Shown: piece after piece, positions 8,417-17,633 of the stretch | Layout of the letters: each line of letters starts with the position of its first letter | How positions within the stretch are numbered: position 1 is the stretch's first letter | Assembly (NCBI GenBank): GCA_016718345.1 | Contig: JADKDN010000001.1 | Location: forward strand, 1 to 64,000 | Direction of reading: 5' to 3' | DNA length: 64,000 nucleotides | From: Flavobacterium sp. | GTDB lineage: Bacteria; Bacteroidota; Bacteroidia; Flavobacteriales; Flavobacteriaceae | Notes under the pieces: model-generated | The model's input: only the letters and a program-made list of their open reading frames with translations | Databases searched by the model: none | What the model was told of the DNA's origin: nothing | Position numbers and translations under genes: made by a program

Positions 8417-10038
8417 ATGCACATTCAAGGACAAGTTGTAGATATTGTAAATCGTAGGATTTATTCTGGTGAAGTTACCATCGAAAATGGAAAAATAACG
8501 GCTATCATTGAAAAGGAACACGAGGTCAAAAATTATATTCTTCCGGGATTTATTGATGCACATATCCATATTGAAAGTTCGATGTTGGTGCCTTCGGAAT
8601 TTGCAAAATTAGCGGTGCTTCACGGTACTGTAGCCACTATTTCTGACCCGCACGAAATTGCAAATGTTTTGGGCAAAGACGGCGTGTATTACATGATTGA
8701 GAACAGTAAAAAAGTGCCGTTGAAATTTCATTTTGGTGCACCATCTTGTGTTCCTGCGACTTCTTTTGAAACTGCTGGAGCGATTATCGATTCGGAAGGA
8801 ATTAAAGAGTTAATGGCTTCGCCAGATATTTATTATTTGGCCGAAATGATGAATTATCCAGGTGTTTTATATGACGATGAAGAAGTATTGAAGAAAATAC
8901 AATGGGCAAAACATTTTGGCAAACCAATAGACGGTCATGCGCCAGGATTGCGTGGCGAACCTGTAAAAAAATATATCGCTGCGGGAATCACCACAGACCA
9001 TGAATGTTTCACATTTGATGAAGCTCAGGAAAAACTGAGTCTTGGAATGAAAGTGATTATTCGTGAAGGAAGCGCTGCAAAAAATTTCAATGCCTTGATT
9101 GATTTGCTTCCAGAACATTATGAAAATATGATGTTTTGTTCCGACGACAAGCATCCTGACGACTTAATTGTAGGTCATATAAATTTGTTGTGTGCACGTG
9201 CTGTGGCAAAAGGTATGGATGTCTTTAAAGTCTTGCAAGCTGCCTGCGTCAATCCGGTTTATCATTACAACATGAATGTCGGTTTATTAAAACCAAACGA
9301 TGCAGCCGATTTTATTGTTGTAGAAGATTTAATTGATTTTAAAATTATACAAACTTATATTGACGGAGAATTAGTTGCCGAAAAAGGACAATCGTTTGTA
9401 AAACACGTTCCTTTTGAAACTCCAAATAATTTCAACATTAAGGCAAAGGAAATTCCCGATTTCGAAATTCCGAGTACTGCCTCAACAATTCGAGTGATTG
9501 AAGCCTTGGAAGGACAATTGATTACCAATGAAATTCATCACGAATCTTTACTTGAGAATGGAAAAATTGTTTCGGATGTAAAAATGATATTCTAAAAATG
9601 GCGGTGGTTAATCGCTATCAAAATACAAAACCTGCTGTAGCGTTCATCAAAAACTTTGGATTAAAAAAAGGAGCTATTGCCAGTTCGGTGGCGCACGATT
9701 GTCATAACATAGTGGTCGTTGGTACTTCTGATGAAGAAATTTGCAATGCTGTGAATCTCATCATTAAAAACACAGGTGGAATTTGCGCTGTAAACGGTGC
9801 CGAGAATAAATCTTTAGCCTTACCCGTTGCGGGAATTATCAGCGACAAGAATGGTTGGGAAACGGGGAAATTATACGAGGAAATTGATGCTATGGCAAAA
9901 ACATTAGGCAGCAATTTAAGAGCGCCTTTTATGACACTTTCCTTCATGGCACTTTTGGTTATTCCCGATTTGAAATTATCAGATAAAGGCTTGTTTAGTG
10001 GAAATAGTTTTTCTTTTGTTGATTTGGAAGTTATTTAA
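8417..10038 (+). CDS. ade: Adenine deaminase (frameshifted)
   Basis: This cytoplasmic metal-dependent hydrolase deaminates adenine to hypoxanthine in purine salvage. The amidohydrolase motifs are present: FIDAHIHIESS (about residue 50), DGHAPGLRG and SDDKHPDDL. The first reading frame stops at 9595, after VKMIF. The next frame resumes at 9598 with VVNRY and continues with the adenine-deaminase C-terminal domain (GAIASSVAHDCHNIVVVG). Adding one A to the A run near 9584 gives VKNDILKMAVVNRY and a single protein of about 540 residues, the family's usual size. I chose the ATG at 8417 over the TTG at 8411. Confidence 0.93.
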
Positions 10039-10156
10039 CCACAAAGACGCTATGGCGCAAAGATAATGTTGCGGTTTTCGAATTTGATTCGATACTGATT
10101 TTCACAAATAAAAAAATAATCTGTGAAAATCCGTTTAATCTGTGGCTTAAAAATTT
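10039..10156. other. Intergenic stretch with common Bacteroidota spacer motifs
   Basis: Between ade and the HopJ gene lie CCACAAAGACGCTATGGCGC (10038-10057) and a sentence-like repeat around 10118-10146 (AATCTGTGAAAATCCG, then TTTAATCTGTGGC) in which AATCTGTG occurs twice. Such strings recur between genes in many Bacteroidota genomes, as far as I recall. No ORF or clear terminator is visible. Confidence 0.4.
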
Positions 10157-10501
10157 TTATTTCAAAGCCAAAGTCGTTCCTTCAAATCGAATTCCGTCCC
10201 AGCCCGTTTTCATAAAATTACGGATGTTTTGATGGTTGGACCCTTCAGGATGTTCTAATACATCTTCAAAATAGTAGGCTCCAAAACAAGACAAGGTTTC
10301 TTCTTTTGACAAATGGTGTAACTGAGCAAAAGCAAACAATTTACAAGAGCCTGAATTTTCTCCCACAGCATTGTATTGCAACCCATTTTGAAATGCTGTT
10401 GGAGTAAAATCATAATTTTCTTCAATCACAGCAATGGTTTCTGTAAATGAAATTTCTTTTGGAGTTTGTTTTAGTTTTTGTAGAAAGGAATGAATACTCA
10501 T
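10157..10501 (-). CDS. HopJ type III effector-family protein
   Basis: This 114-residue protein belongs to the HopJ family, named after a Pseudomonas effector but widespread in bacteria without type III secretion. Visible hallmarks are FTETIAVIEENYDFTPTAF, then NSGSCKLFAFAQLHHL, then the Cys/Phe-rich CFGAYYFEDVL and HQNIRNFMKTGWDGIRF. No signal peptide is seen, so it is probably cytoplasmic. The molecular role is unknown. It lies 30 bases downstream of rsmI on the same strand and could be co-transcribed. Confidence 0.85.
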   Translation of the reverse strand: MSIHSFLQKLKQTPKEISFTETIAVIEENYDFTPTAFQNGLQYNAVGENSGSCKLFAFAQLHHLSKEETLSCFGAYYFEDVLEHPEGSNHQNIRNFMKTGWDGIRFEGTTLALK

Positions 10502-10531
10502 TTTATAAATCAGATTGTTTTTAATTTGTCA

Positions 10532-11224
10532 TTACGAGGGACGAAGTAATCTTGTTGTTTTTCCACCAACCACTACTACAATTTCACCTCTTGGAGCCGT
10601 TTTTTCAAAATGAGTCAACACTTCTCGAGCGGTTCCGCGTACATTTTCTTCGTGAAGTTTAGACAATTCACGAGACACACAAATGGGTCGGTCTTCGCCA
10701 AAATAAGTGATGAATTCCCCCAAAGTTTTTACCAATTTATGAGGTGAAACATACAAAATCATGGTTCGGGTTTCCGCTGCCAAAGCCAAATATCGGGTTT
10801 GGCGTCCTTTTTTGTCAGGCAAAAATCCTTCGAAAACAAATTTATCGTTTGGCAAGCCACTGTTGACTAATGCTGGAACAAAAGCCGTTGCTCCAGGTAA
10901 GCATTCTACTTCAATTCTATTTTCAACACAAGCTCTAGTGAGTAGAAAACCTGGGTCAGAGATGGCCGGAGTTCCCGCATCTGAAATCAAGGCTATATTT
11001 TCTCCCGCTTTTAATCGAGTAATTAAATTTTCAATGGTTTTGTGCTCATTATGCATGTGGTGGCTGTGCATGTGCGTAGTAATCTCAAAATGTTTTAAGA
11101 GTTTTCCGCTAGTGCGTGTATCTTCAGCCAAAATCAAATCGACTTCCTTAAGAATTCGAATCGCTCGAAAAGTCATATCTTCGAGATTACCTATAGGAGT
11201 GGGGACGATGTATAATTTTGACAT
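10532..11224 (-). CDS. rsmI: 16S rRNA (cytidine(1402)-2'-O)-methyltransferase RsmI
   Basis: RsmI methylates the ribose of C1402 in the decoding centre of 16S rRNA. The 230-residue protein has the tetrapyrrole-methylase fold with its motifs: IVPTPIGNLEDMTFRA at the N-terminus, AEDTRTSGKLL, LISDAGTPAISDPGF and CLPGATAFVPALVNSGLP. The C-terminus (RGEIVVVVGGK) is also typical. The start at 11224 gives the family's usual opening. The gene is intact. Confidence 0.95.
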   Translation of the reverse strand: MSKLYIVPTPIGNLEDMTFRAIRILKEVDLILAEDTRTSGKLLKHFEITTHMHSHHMHNEHKTIENLITRLKAGENIALISDAGTPAISDPGFLLTRACVENRIEVECLPGATAFVPALVNSGLPNDKFVFEGFLPDKKGRQTRYLALAAETRTMILYVSPHKLVKTLGEFITYFGEDRPICVSRELSKLHEENVRGTAREVLTHFEKTAPRGEIVVVVGGKTTRLLRPS

Positions 11225-11240
11225 AAAGCTATAAAAATTG

Positions 11241-11289
11241 AAACACGAATCACACTAATTTTTTTATCAAATTGGTATAATTCGTGTTT
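11241..11289. repeat. Intergenic inverted repeat with CACGAAT arms
   Basis: AAACACGAAT (11241-11250) pairs perfectly with ATTCGTGTTT (11280-11289), and inner ACTAATTT/AAATTGGT can extend the stem. It lies between the acidic-protein gene and rsmI, both on the minus strand. It may end transcription of the former; CACGAAT-type spacers are also common dispersed sequences in Bacteroidota. Confidence 0.55.
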
Positions 11290-11307
11290 TGTGAAAGTTG
11301 TTTTAGT

Positions 11308-12255
11308 TTATGAAAATCTTTTTTCTAAAATTTCCATGAAACGAACAGCATATTCCTCTTTGCCTTCCCAGTTATTGTAATCTGGTTTTACCATCGTGTC
11401 AATAAAAGATTCTGCTTCCTGAAAAGTATCAAAAGTGATTAATTGTGATAATACGCGGTTGTAATCCTCGCTACTGTTAGCAAACAAGTGCTTCATGAAA
11501 GCAATCCTGTCATTTAAGCCTATAGTTATTCCTTTTGAGAGTCTGTCGTTCAAGGAAACTGTTCTTGAATCGGCGTCTTTATTGATGGAAATTACGGGTG
11601 ATGAATCGGATAAATTTCGTCCAATAGGGATAACATTTTTAGACTCAGTTTCAGTTTTTTCTAATTCTTCTGGTTTAACAAAAACAGGATCTGAATAATT
11701 TGGACCTAATAAATCGTCAAATGTAATTTGAGTTGATTTGCTTTTAACTTCTTCTTTGTCCTCTTCAATTTTAGATTCAAAAGCCAATTCAAACGCAGGT
11801 TTAAAAATAGGTTCTTCTGCAACTACTGGTTCTGGTTGTTTTTCTTCTTCTAATTCAGCACTAATTTCTTCTTCTTGAACTTCGGCTTGTTCCACTTCTA
11901 CTTCAGCTGTAATGGTTTCTGCTTCTGGAGTAATTTCTTCTTCGATAATTTCTGAAATGGTTTCAACAACCTCTTCTTTTTCAGTTTCTACTTCTGCCTG
12001 AATTTCAACCTGTGGCTCATCAATTGCAACTACTTGAGTTGGAGTTTCAAAAGCTTCTTCAATCTTTTTTTCTATATCAGCAGTGCCAATAGTTGGTTTT
12101 ACATCTCCAAAATTTTCTTCAACAAAAAGTAAAACGGATAATTTTTCATATAGTTTTTGCGTTTCCTGATGCAATTGGACCAATTCCGATTTATTTTTAA
12201 GCTTTAAAATTCGATGTGCAATACTGATTAAATCAGCTTCCAACTTTTTTTTCAT
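11308..12255 (-). CDS. Conserved hypothetical acidic protein, Glu/Val-rich middle
   Basis: This 315-residue protein has three parts. Residues 1-60 form a charged helical domain (LISIAHRILKLKNKSELVQL, probably coiled coil). Residues 60-190 are very rich in Glu, Val and Ile and probably disordered. Residues 190-315 form a conserved C-terminal domain with NDRLSKGITIGLNDRIAFMK and FEKR-like ends. The pattern NDRIAFxKxLF...DYNRVLSQL is one I associate with uncharacterised flavobacterial proteins. There is no signal peptide or membrane segment. No function can be assigned. It is divergent from tdk, with 180 bases between. Confidence 0.75.
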   Translation of the reverse strand: MKKKLEADLISIAHRILKLKNKSELVQLHQETQKLYEKLSVLLFVEENFGDVKPTIGTADIEKKIEEAFETPTQVVAIDEPQVEIQAEVETEKEEVVETISEIIEEEITPEAETITAEVEVEQAEVQEEEISAELEEEKQPEPVVAEEPIFKPAFELAFESKIEEDKEEVKSKSTQITFDDLLGPNYSDPVFVKPEELEKTETESKNVIPIGRNLSDSSPVISINKDADSRTVSLNDRLSKGITIGLNDRIAFMKHLFANSSEDYNRVLSQLITFDTFQEAESFIDTMVKPDYNNWEGKEEYAVRFMEILEKRFS

Positions 12256-12435
12256 GACTTTAGAATTATAGTGTGTACGGTATATTTTATTTTTAATTTA
12301 AAGTAGCTACAAAACTTCAATTTGGCAAAAATTTTCTACTTTTGAAACGATGTAAAAGTATAAATTTTTTAGGTCAATTTGTTAGCGTTACAAAGTAATA
12401 AAAACTATTCATTTTAAGAGCAAGAAAAATACAAA

Positions 12436-13059
12436 ATGTTTCTCGAAAATACAGTAAATCATAAAGAACAATTTGGTTGGATTGAAGTCATCTGTGGATC
12501 GATGTTTTCGGGAAAGACCGAAGAGCTGATTCGCCGACTGAAAAGGGCTCAATTCGCCAAGCAAAGAGTTGAAATTTTCAAACCTTCTATTGATACACGC
12601 TATGACGAGGAAATGGTGGTTTCTCATAATAAAAATGAGATTCGCTCTACACCCGTTCCTGCTGCTGCCAATATTGCTCTTTTGGCACAAGGTTGCGATG
12701 TTGTAGGAATTGATGAAGCACAGTTTTTTGATGACGAAATTGTAAAAATTTGTAACGATTTAGCCAACAACGGAGTTCGTGTTATTGTGGCTGGATTAGA
12801 CATGGATTTCAAAGGGAATCCTTTTGGTCCAATGCCTGCACTTATGGCTACGGCAGAATATGTAACTAAGGTTCACGCTGTTTGTACCCGAACAGGAAAT
12901 TTGGCGAATTATAGCTTTAGAAAAAGCAAAAACGAAAAATTGGTTATGCTTGGTGAAACCGACGAGTACGAGCCATTGAGTCGTGCGGCCTATTTTCATG
13001 CTATGAAAGAGAATCAAGAGAACGAATTGGAGTCTAAAACAAAAAATAAAACCAAATAG
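12436..13059 (+). CDS. tdk: Thymidine kinase (TK1 type)
   Basis: The enzyme phosphorylates thymidine to dTMP in pyrimidine salvage. The P-loop is GSMFSGKTEELIRRLK (about residue 22), and the catalytic Glu lies in VVGIDEAQFFDD. The sugar-binding lasso region is represented by YEPLSRAAYF. In the 207 residues only one Cys (AVCTRTGN) remains where classical TK1 enzymes have two CxxC pairs for structural zinc, so the zinc site appears to be lost. Its start is at 12436, and the murF-alr frame begins only three bases after its stop. Confidence 0.93.
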   Translation: MFLENTVNHKEQFGWIEVICGSMFSGKTEELIRRLKRAQFAKQRVEIFKPSIDTRYDEEMVVSHNKNEIRSTPVPAAANIALLAQGCDVVGIDEAQFFDDEIVKICNDLANNGVRVIVAGLDMDFKGNPFGPMPALMATAEYVTKVHAVCTRTGNLANYSFRKSKNEKLVMLGETDEYEPLSRAAYFHAMKENQENELESKTKNKTK

Positions 13060-13062
13060 CGT

Positions 13063-15504
13063 TTGAGTTTAGACCTTAAAAATATTGTTACAATTCTACA
13101 TGCAAAATGGATGGGAAACCATACCAATGCTGAAATTGAAAATATTTCTATTGACAGTCGTTCACTTCAAAACGAACATAAAACTCTGTTTTTCGCCTTA
13201 GTTGGTCCAAATAATGATGCACACAATTACATCGCTTCATTGATTGACAAAGGGGTTCAAAATTTTGTAGTGAATTATATTCCTCAAAATCTAGAAAATC
13301 AAGCTAATTTCCTCGTTGTTGAGAATACCTTAGAAAGTTTACAGCATTTTGCAGCCCATCACCGAAGTCAGTTTAATTTTCCAATTATAGGCATTACTGG
13401 AAGTAACGGTAAAACCATTGTCAAAGAATGGCTTAATTTTCTATTGAGTCCTGATTATAATATTATTCGAAGTCCTAAAAGTTACAATTCGCAAGTGGGC
13501 GTTCCTTTGTCTGTAATGGCGATTAATGAAAAACACAATTTAGGAATTTTTGAAGCAGGGATTTCAATGGTAAATGAAATGGCAAAATTGGAAGCCATCA
13601 TCAAACCAAGTATCGGAATTTTAACCAATATAGGTTCCGCACATGATGAAGGCTTTGCTCATATTGGAGAAAAAATCAAAGAAAAACTGAAGTTATTTCA
13701 AAACGTAAAAGTTTTAATCTATAATAAAAACAAAACCATTGACGCTTTTATCAATCCAAAAATAAAAACCTTTTCTTGGAGCTGTAGAGATGAAAATGCG
13801 GATGTTTTTATTACCCAAAAATCGATTTTAGAGAAAACGGTTCTCAAAATTAAATATCATGATCACACTTTTGAGATTAAAATTCCTTTTCACGACGACG
13901 CTTCGATTGAAAATGCCATTCATTGCATGATGGTAATGCTCTATTTTGATTACGATTACAAAACCATCGAACATCGAATGGAATTATTGTTTCCAGTTGA
14001 AATGCGATTGAAACTCAAAAACGGAATTAACAATACAACCTTAATTGACGATAGTTACAGCTCCGACTTTCAATCTTTGAAAATCGCATTGGATTTTTAG
14101 AAAGTCAAAAAACAATACAAAAAGAAAACCTTAATTCTATCGGATATTTTGAAAGCGGATTGTCTAATGAAGATTTGTATTCAAAAGTTTCGCAGTTGAT
14201 TATTTCCAATAAAGTAAATCGTGTGATTGGTATCGGTGAAACCATATCAAAATTCAAAAATAAGTTTCTCAACTGCATTACTTTTAAAGATACAGATGAA
14301 TTTATCGCTGCTATTCATCATTTGAATTTTGGCAATGAGACCATTTTAATCAAAGGAGCAAGAGCCTTTCATTTTGAAAAAATTGTTGCTGCTCTAGCCG
14401 AAAAAACACATGAAACTGTTCTGGAAATCAACTTAAACGCAATTAGTCACAATTTAAATTTCTACAAATCAAAACTGAATCCAGAGACCAAAATGATGGT
14501 CATGGTAAAAGCATTTGGTTATGGAAATGGCGGATTTGAAATTGCCAAATTACTGGAACATCACAAGGTTGATTATCTTGGAGTGGCTTTTGCAGATGAA
14601 GGAATTTCGCTTAAAAATGCAGGGATTCGAATGCCAATTATGGTTTTAAATCCAGAAAACACCAGTTTTGAATCGATTATACAGCATCATTTAGAGCCTG
14701 AAATTTATAGTTTAAAGGATTAAAAGCTTTTCTAAAAATTGCCGAGCAAAAAAGACACAACACTTCCCAATTCACATTAAACTCGATACAGGAATGCACC
14801 GTTTGGGTTTTGAGGAAGAACATTTAAATGAATTGATATCTATTTTAAAAGCTAACAAATCGGTTACTGTAAAAAGTATTTTGTCACACATGGCAACCAG
14901 TGATGATTTGAAGCATCGGGATTTTGCCCTTTCACAAATTGAATTATTTGAAAAATTATCATCCAAAATACGAAGTGAATTACATATCAATCCGATACGT
15001 CATATATTAAACACTTCTGGAATTAGTAATTTTCCGCAGGCACAATACAATATGGTTCGGTTGGGCATAGGTCTTTATGGTGTTTCAAACGATGCTGAAG
15101 AACAAAAACAGTTGGAAAATGTAGGCACGTTAAAATCTATCATTTCACAAATCAGAACCATTGATGAAGGAGAAAGCGTGGGCTATGGTAGACGATTTAT
15201 AGCAACTAAAACTACCAAAATTGGCACAATTCCTATAGGTTATGCCGACGGAATTTCGAGACATTGGGGTAATGGAGTAGGTTATATTACCGTAAATAAT
15301 CAAAAAGCAACAATTGTAGGTAGTATTTGTATGGACATGTTGATGGTTGATGTTTCACATATTAATTGCGCTGAGGGCGATTCAGTAGTGATTTTTGGTG
15401 AAAATCCAACCGTGATTTACATGGCTGAAAAATTACAAACTATTCCATATGAAATTCTAACCAGTATTTCTCAACGAGTAAAAAGAGTTTTTTATAGAGA
15501 ATAA
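13063..15504 (+). CDS. murF-alr: Bifunctional MurF ligase / alanine racemase (frameshifted)
   Basis: The N-terminal half is UDP-MurNAc-tripeptide:D-Ala-D-Ala ligase, with the ATP loop GITGSNGKTIVKEWL (about residue 107). The C-terminal half is the PLP-dependent alanine racemase (MVMVKAFGYGNGG, then DTGMHRLGFEEEH, and VGSICMDMLMVDV near the end), so one polypeptide makes D-Ala and adds the dipeptide. This fusion is known from Bacteroidota. The reading is broken near 14095, 14107, 14150, 14722 and 14755. Each break is repaired by one base in a T or A run, for instance ALDFLESQKQYKKKT, SDIFESGLSNEDL and SLKDLKAFLKIAEQK. Corrected length is about 814 residues. The start codon appears to be TTG at 13063. 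Confidence 0.93.
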
Positions 15505-15588
15505 TTTTTTCGTCAAAATTGTTGATGTGTTAAAAATTTAATTAAATTCGTTGCATAAAATTAATTTCTAACTAAAACACATTAAATT

Positions 15589-15966
15589 ATGGGAATGATT
15601 TCAGAATTTAAAGAATTTATTGCTAAAGGAAACGCAATGGATTTAGCAGTAGGAGTAATTATTGGAGGCGCATTTGGGGCTATTGTAAACTCATTAGTTG
15701 CTGATGTAATTACACCAGCATTATTAAATCCTGCATTAAAAGCAGCGCAAGTTGAAGATTTAGCGGGTCTAAAGACCGATGGCGGAATTTTGTATGGAAA
15801 ATTTTTAGCTGCAGTAATAAGTTTTCTTGTTATTGCATTTGTGATTTTCATTTTTGTTAAAGGAATTAATAGCATGAAGAAAAAGCAAGAAGCGGCTCCA
15901 GCTGCTCCAGCAGGTCCAACTCAAGAAGAATTGTTGACACAGATTAGAGATTTATTGAAAAAATAG
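15589..15966 (+). CDS. mscL: Large-conductance mechanosensitive channel MscL
   Basis: This 125-residue inner-membrane channel opens under membrane tension to release solutes during hypo-osmotic shock. Visible marks are the N-terminal EFKEFIAKGNAMDLAVGV with the glycine-rich pore helix IIGGAFGAIVNSLV. A second transmembrane segment (FLAAVISFLVIAFVIFIF) follows, then a cytoplasmic helix with EELLTQIRDLL at the very end. The gene is intact and is followed by a clear terminator, so it is a single transcription unit or the end of one. Confidence 0.97.
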   Translation: MGMISEFKEFIAKGNAMDLAVGVIIGGAFGAIVNSLVADVITPALLNPALKAAQVEDLAGLKTDGGILYGKFLAAVISFLVIAFVIFIFVKGINSMKKKQEAAPAAPAGPTQEELLTQIRDLLKK

Positions 15967-15994
15967 TTACCGCTACACTACAGTATTCTAACTT

Positions 15995-16024
15995 AACCAT
16001 TCGTGAAGGCGAATGGTTTTTCTT
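15995..16024 (+). terminator. Rho-independent terminator after mscL
   Basis: AACCATTCG (15995-16003) pairs with CGAATGGTT (16010-16018) around a six-base loop, followed by a T-rich tract. Confidence 0.9.
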
Positions 16025-16065
16025 TTGTTATAAATATAACAATTTGTTGAATTTTGTAAATCATC

Positions 16066-16095
16066 TTGTTTTCAATTCCTATTTACTTACATTTG
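16066..16095 (+). promoter_or_regulatory. Promoter of asd
   Basis: CTTG ending at 16068 and TACATTTG (16088-16095) are separated by 19 bases, matching the Bacteroidota TTTG-N19-TAnnTTTG pattern with one mismatch. The ATG follows 27 bases downstream. Confidence 0.7.
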
Positions 16096-16122
16096 CAACT
16101 GAAAAAATAAAATGATATTATA

Positions 16123-17114
16123 ATGAAAATTGCAGTTGTAGGTGCAACCGGAATGGTTGGCGAAGTAATGCTTAAAGTTTTAGCAGAAAGAAATTTCCCA
16201 GTAACTGAGTTAATTCCTGTTGCTTCAGAAAGATCTGTTGGGAAAGAAATAACATTTAAAGGAAAAAATTATAAAGTCGTTGGTATGCAAACAGCGGTTG
16301 ATATGAAAGCTGATATAGCTTTATTCTCAGCAGGAGGTCAAACCTCTTTAGATTGGGCTCCAAAATTTGCAGCAGCAGGAACAACTGTAATCGACAATTC
16401 TTCAGCTTGGAGAATGGACGCGACAAAGAAATTAGTTGTTCCTGAAATCAATGCTTATGAATTAACAAAAGAAGATAAAATTATTGCAAATCCAAATTGT
16501 TCTACCATTCAAATGGTTTTAGCATTGGCACCATTGCATAGAAAATACAACATCAAGCGTATCATTGTTTCAACCTATCAATCTATCACTGGAACTGGTG
16601 TTAAAGCAGTGAAACAACTTGAAAATGAATATGCTGGTATACAAGGTGAAATGGCTTACAAATATCCTATTCACAGAAATGCTATTCCACAATGTGATAG
16701 CTTTGAAGAAAACGGCTATACCAAAGAAGAAATGAAATTGGTTCGAAACTCAGAAAATCTTGAGTGATAAAACTATCGCTTAGTAACAGCTACTGCTGTT
16801 CATGTACCGGTTGTTGGAGGTCATAGCTTGAGGCTGTAAATGTGGAGTTTACAAATGATTTTGATGTAAGTGAAGTGCGTCAATTTCTACACAATACGGA
16901 TGGCGTTGTCGTTCAGGACAATTTAGATGCATTTACATATCCAATGCCACTTTATGCTGAAGGTAAAAATGAGGTGTTTGTTGGTAGAATTCGTCGTGAC
17001 GAAAGCCAACCTAACACACTTAATATGTGGATTGTAGCCGATAATTTAAGAAAAGGTGCGGCTACGAATACCATTCAAATCGCTGAATATTTAGTGGCAA
17101 ATGGTTTAGTATAA
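16123..17114 (+). CDS. asd: Aspartate-semialdehyde dehydrogenase (frameshifted)
   Basis: The enzyme reduces aspartyl phosphate to aspartate semialdehyde for Lys/diaminopimelate, Thr and Met synthesis. The N-terminal NADP fold (VVGATGMVGEVMLKVL) and the catalytic Cys in IIANPNCSTIQM are intact. The first frame stops at 16767. Between 16745 and 16840 the expected series VR-TQKILSDKTIA, VTATAVHVPVVGGH and EAVNVEFTNDFDV can be read only by three frame changes, each needing about two bases. After 16842 the frame is good to the stop at 17114. Corrected length is about 330 residues, which is normal. The two-base lesions differ from the one-base homopolymer lesions elsewhere. Confidence 0.9.
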
Positions 17115-17137
17115 ATCTAAATCAGTTCATATTTTTG

Positions 17138-17190
17138 AATCCGTTTATTTTAACAAATCACAATTTTTGTTAAAACAAACGGATTTCTTT
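17138..17190 (+). terminator. Strong rho-independent terminator after asd
   Basis: An 18-bp arm at 17138-17155 (AATCCGTTTATTTTAACA) pairs with 17168-17185 with a single mismatch, followed by TCTTTTT. Confidence 0.88.
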
Positions 17191-17214
17191 TTGGGTTTAG
17201 TACTTTTGTAACAA

Positions 17215-17568
17215 ATGAAAAAGAGATTTGTAATAGTCAATTCAATTTTAATGTTTGTAGTATTGTTTTCAATGCTATTACAATCTTTGCATTCCTATGG
17301 ACACCTAGTTAAGCTTTTATCCGAAAAAGAGTGTCACCACCACTATTCACAAAAAACAGAAATCAATCATCAGCATCACCCTTTTGATCATTGTTTTGTT
17401 TGTGAGTTCACTTTTGGGAGTTATGTTTCAACTGCTTTTTTTTCTTTAAAAAATAGAATTATTGTTACAATAACTCAACAATATTCTTTTGTATACAAAC
17501 TAACTTCCCCATTCTATAAAGGAAGTCTATTTGCATTAAGAGCTCCTCCAGAATTCAAGATATATTAA
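17215..17568 (+). CDS. Small His/Cys-rich membrane-anchored or secreted protein
   Basis: This 117-residue protein begins with a hydrophobic signal or anchor (IVNSILMFVVLFSMLLQSL). A short segment dense in possible metal ligands follows: SYGHLVK, KECHHHYS, INHQHHPFDHC and FVCEF. A hydrophobic or aromatic tail ends RAPPEFKIY. I do not recognise a named family. Its position 65 bases ahead of a TonB-dependent receptor, in the same direction, and the His/Cys cluster suggest a metal-binding periplasmic or membrane component of a zinc- or copper-related uptake unit; this is inference. A TACTTTTG -7-like box lies at 17201-17208. Confidence 0.65.
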   Translation: MKKRFVIVNSILMFVVLFSMLLQSLHSYGHLVKLLSEKECHHHYSQKTEINHQHHPFDHCFVCEFTFGSYVSTAFFSLKNRIIVTITQQYSFVYKLTSPFYKGSLFALRAPPEFKIY

Positions 17569-17633
17569 AAACAAGTTCATTTTCAAATTTCTGAAAATGA
17601 GCATCGTGTTTCTATTTATTTTGAACAGAAAAA

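Noticed and set aside
10157..10501. Type III secretion effector
   Set aside because: The HopJ family name is historical; no secretion apparatus or host-targeting signal is present.
13063..15504. Separate murF, middle and alr genes
   Set aside because: The pieces join into the known MurF-Alr fusion by one-base repairs in runs, so independent genes are unlikely.
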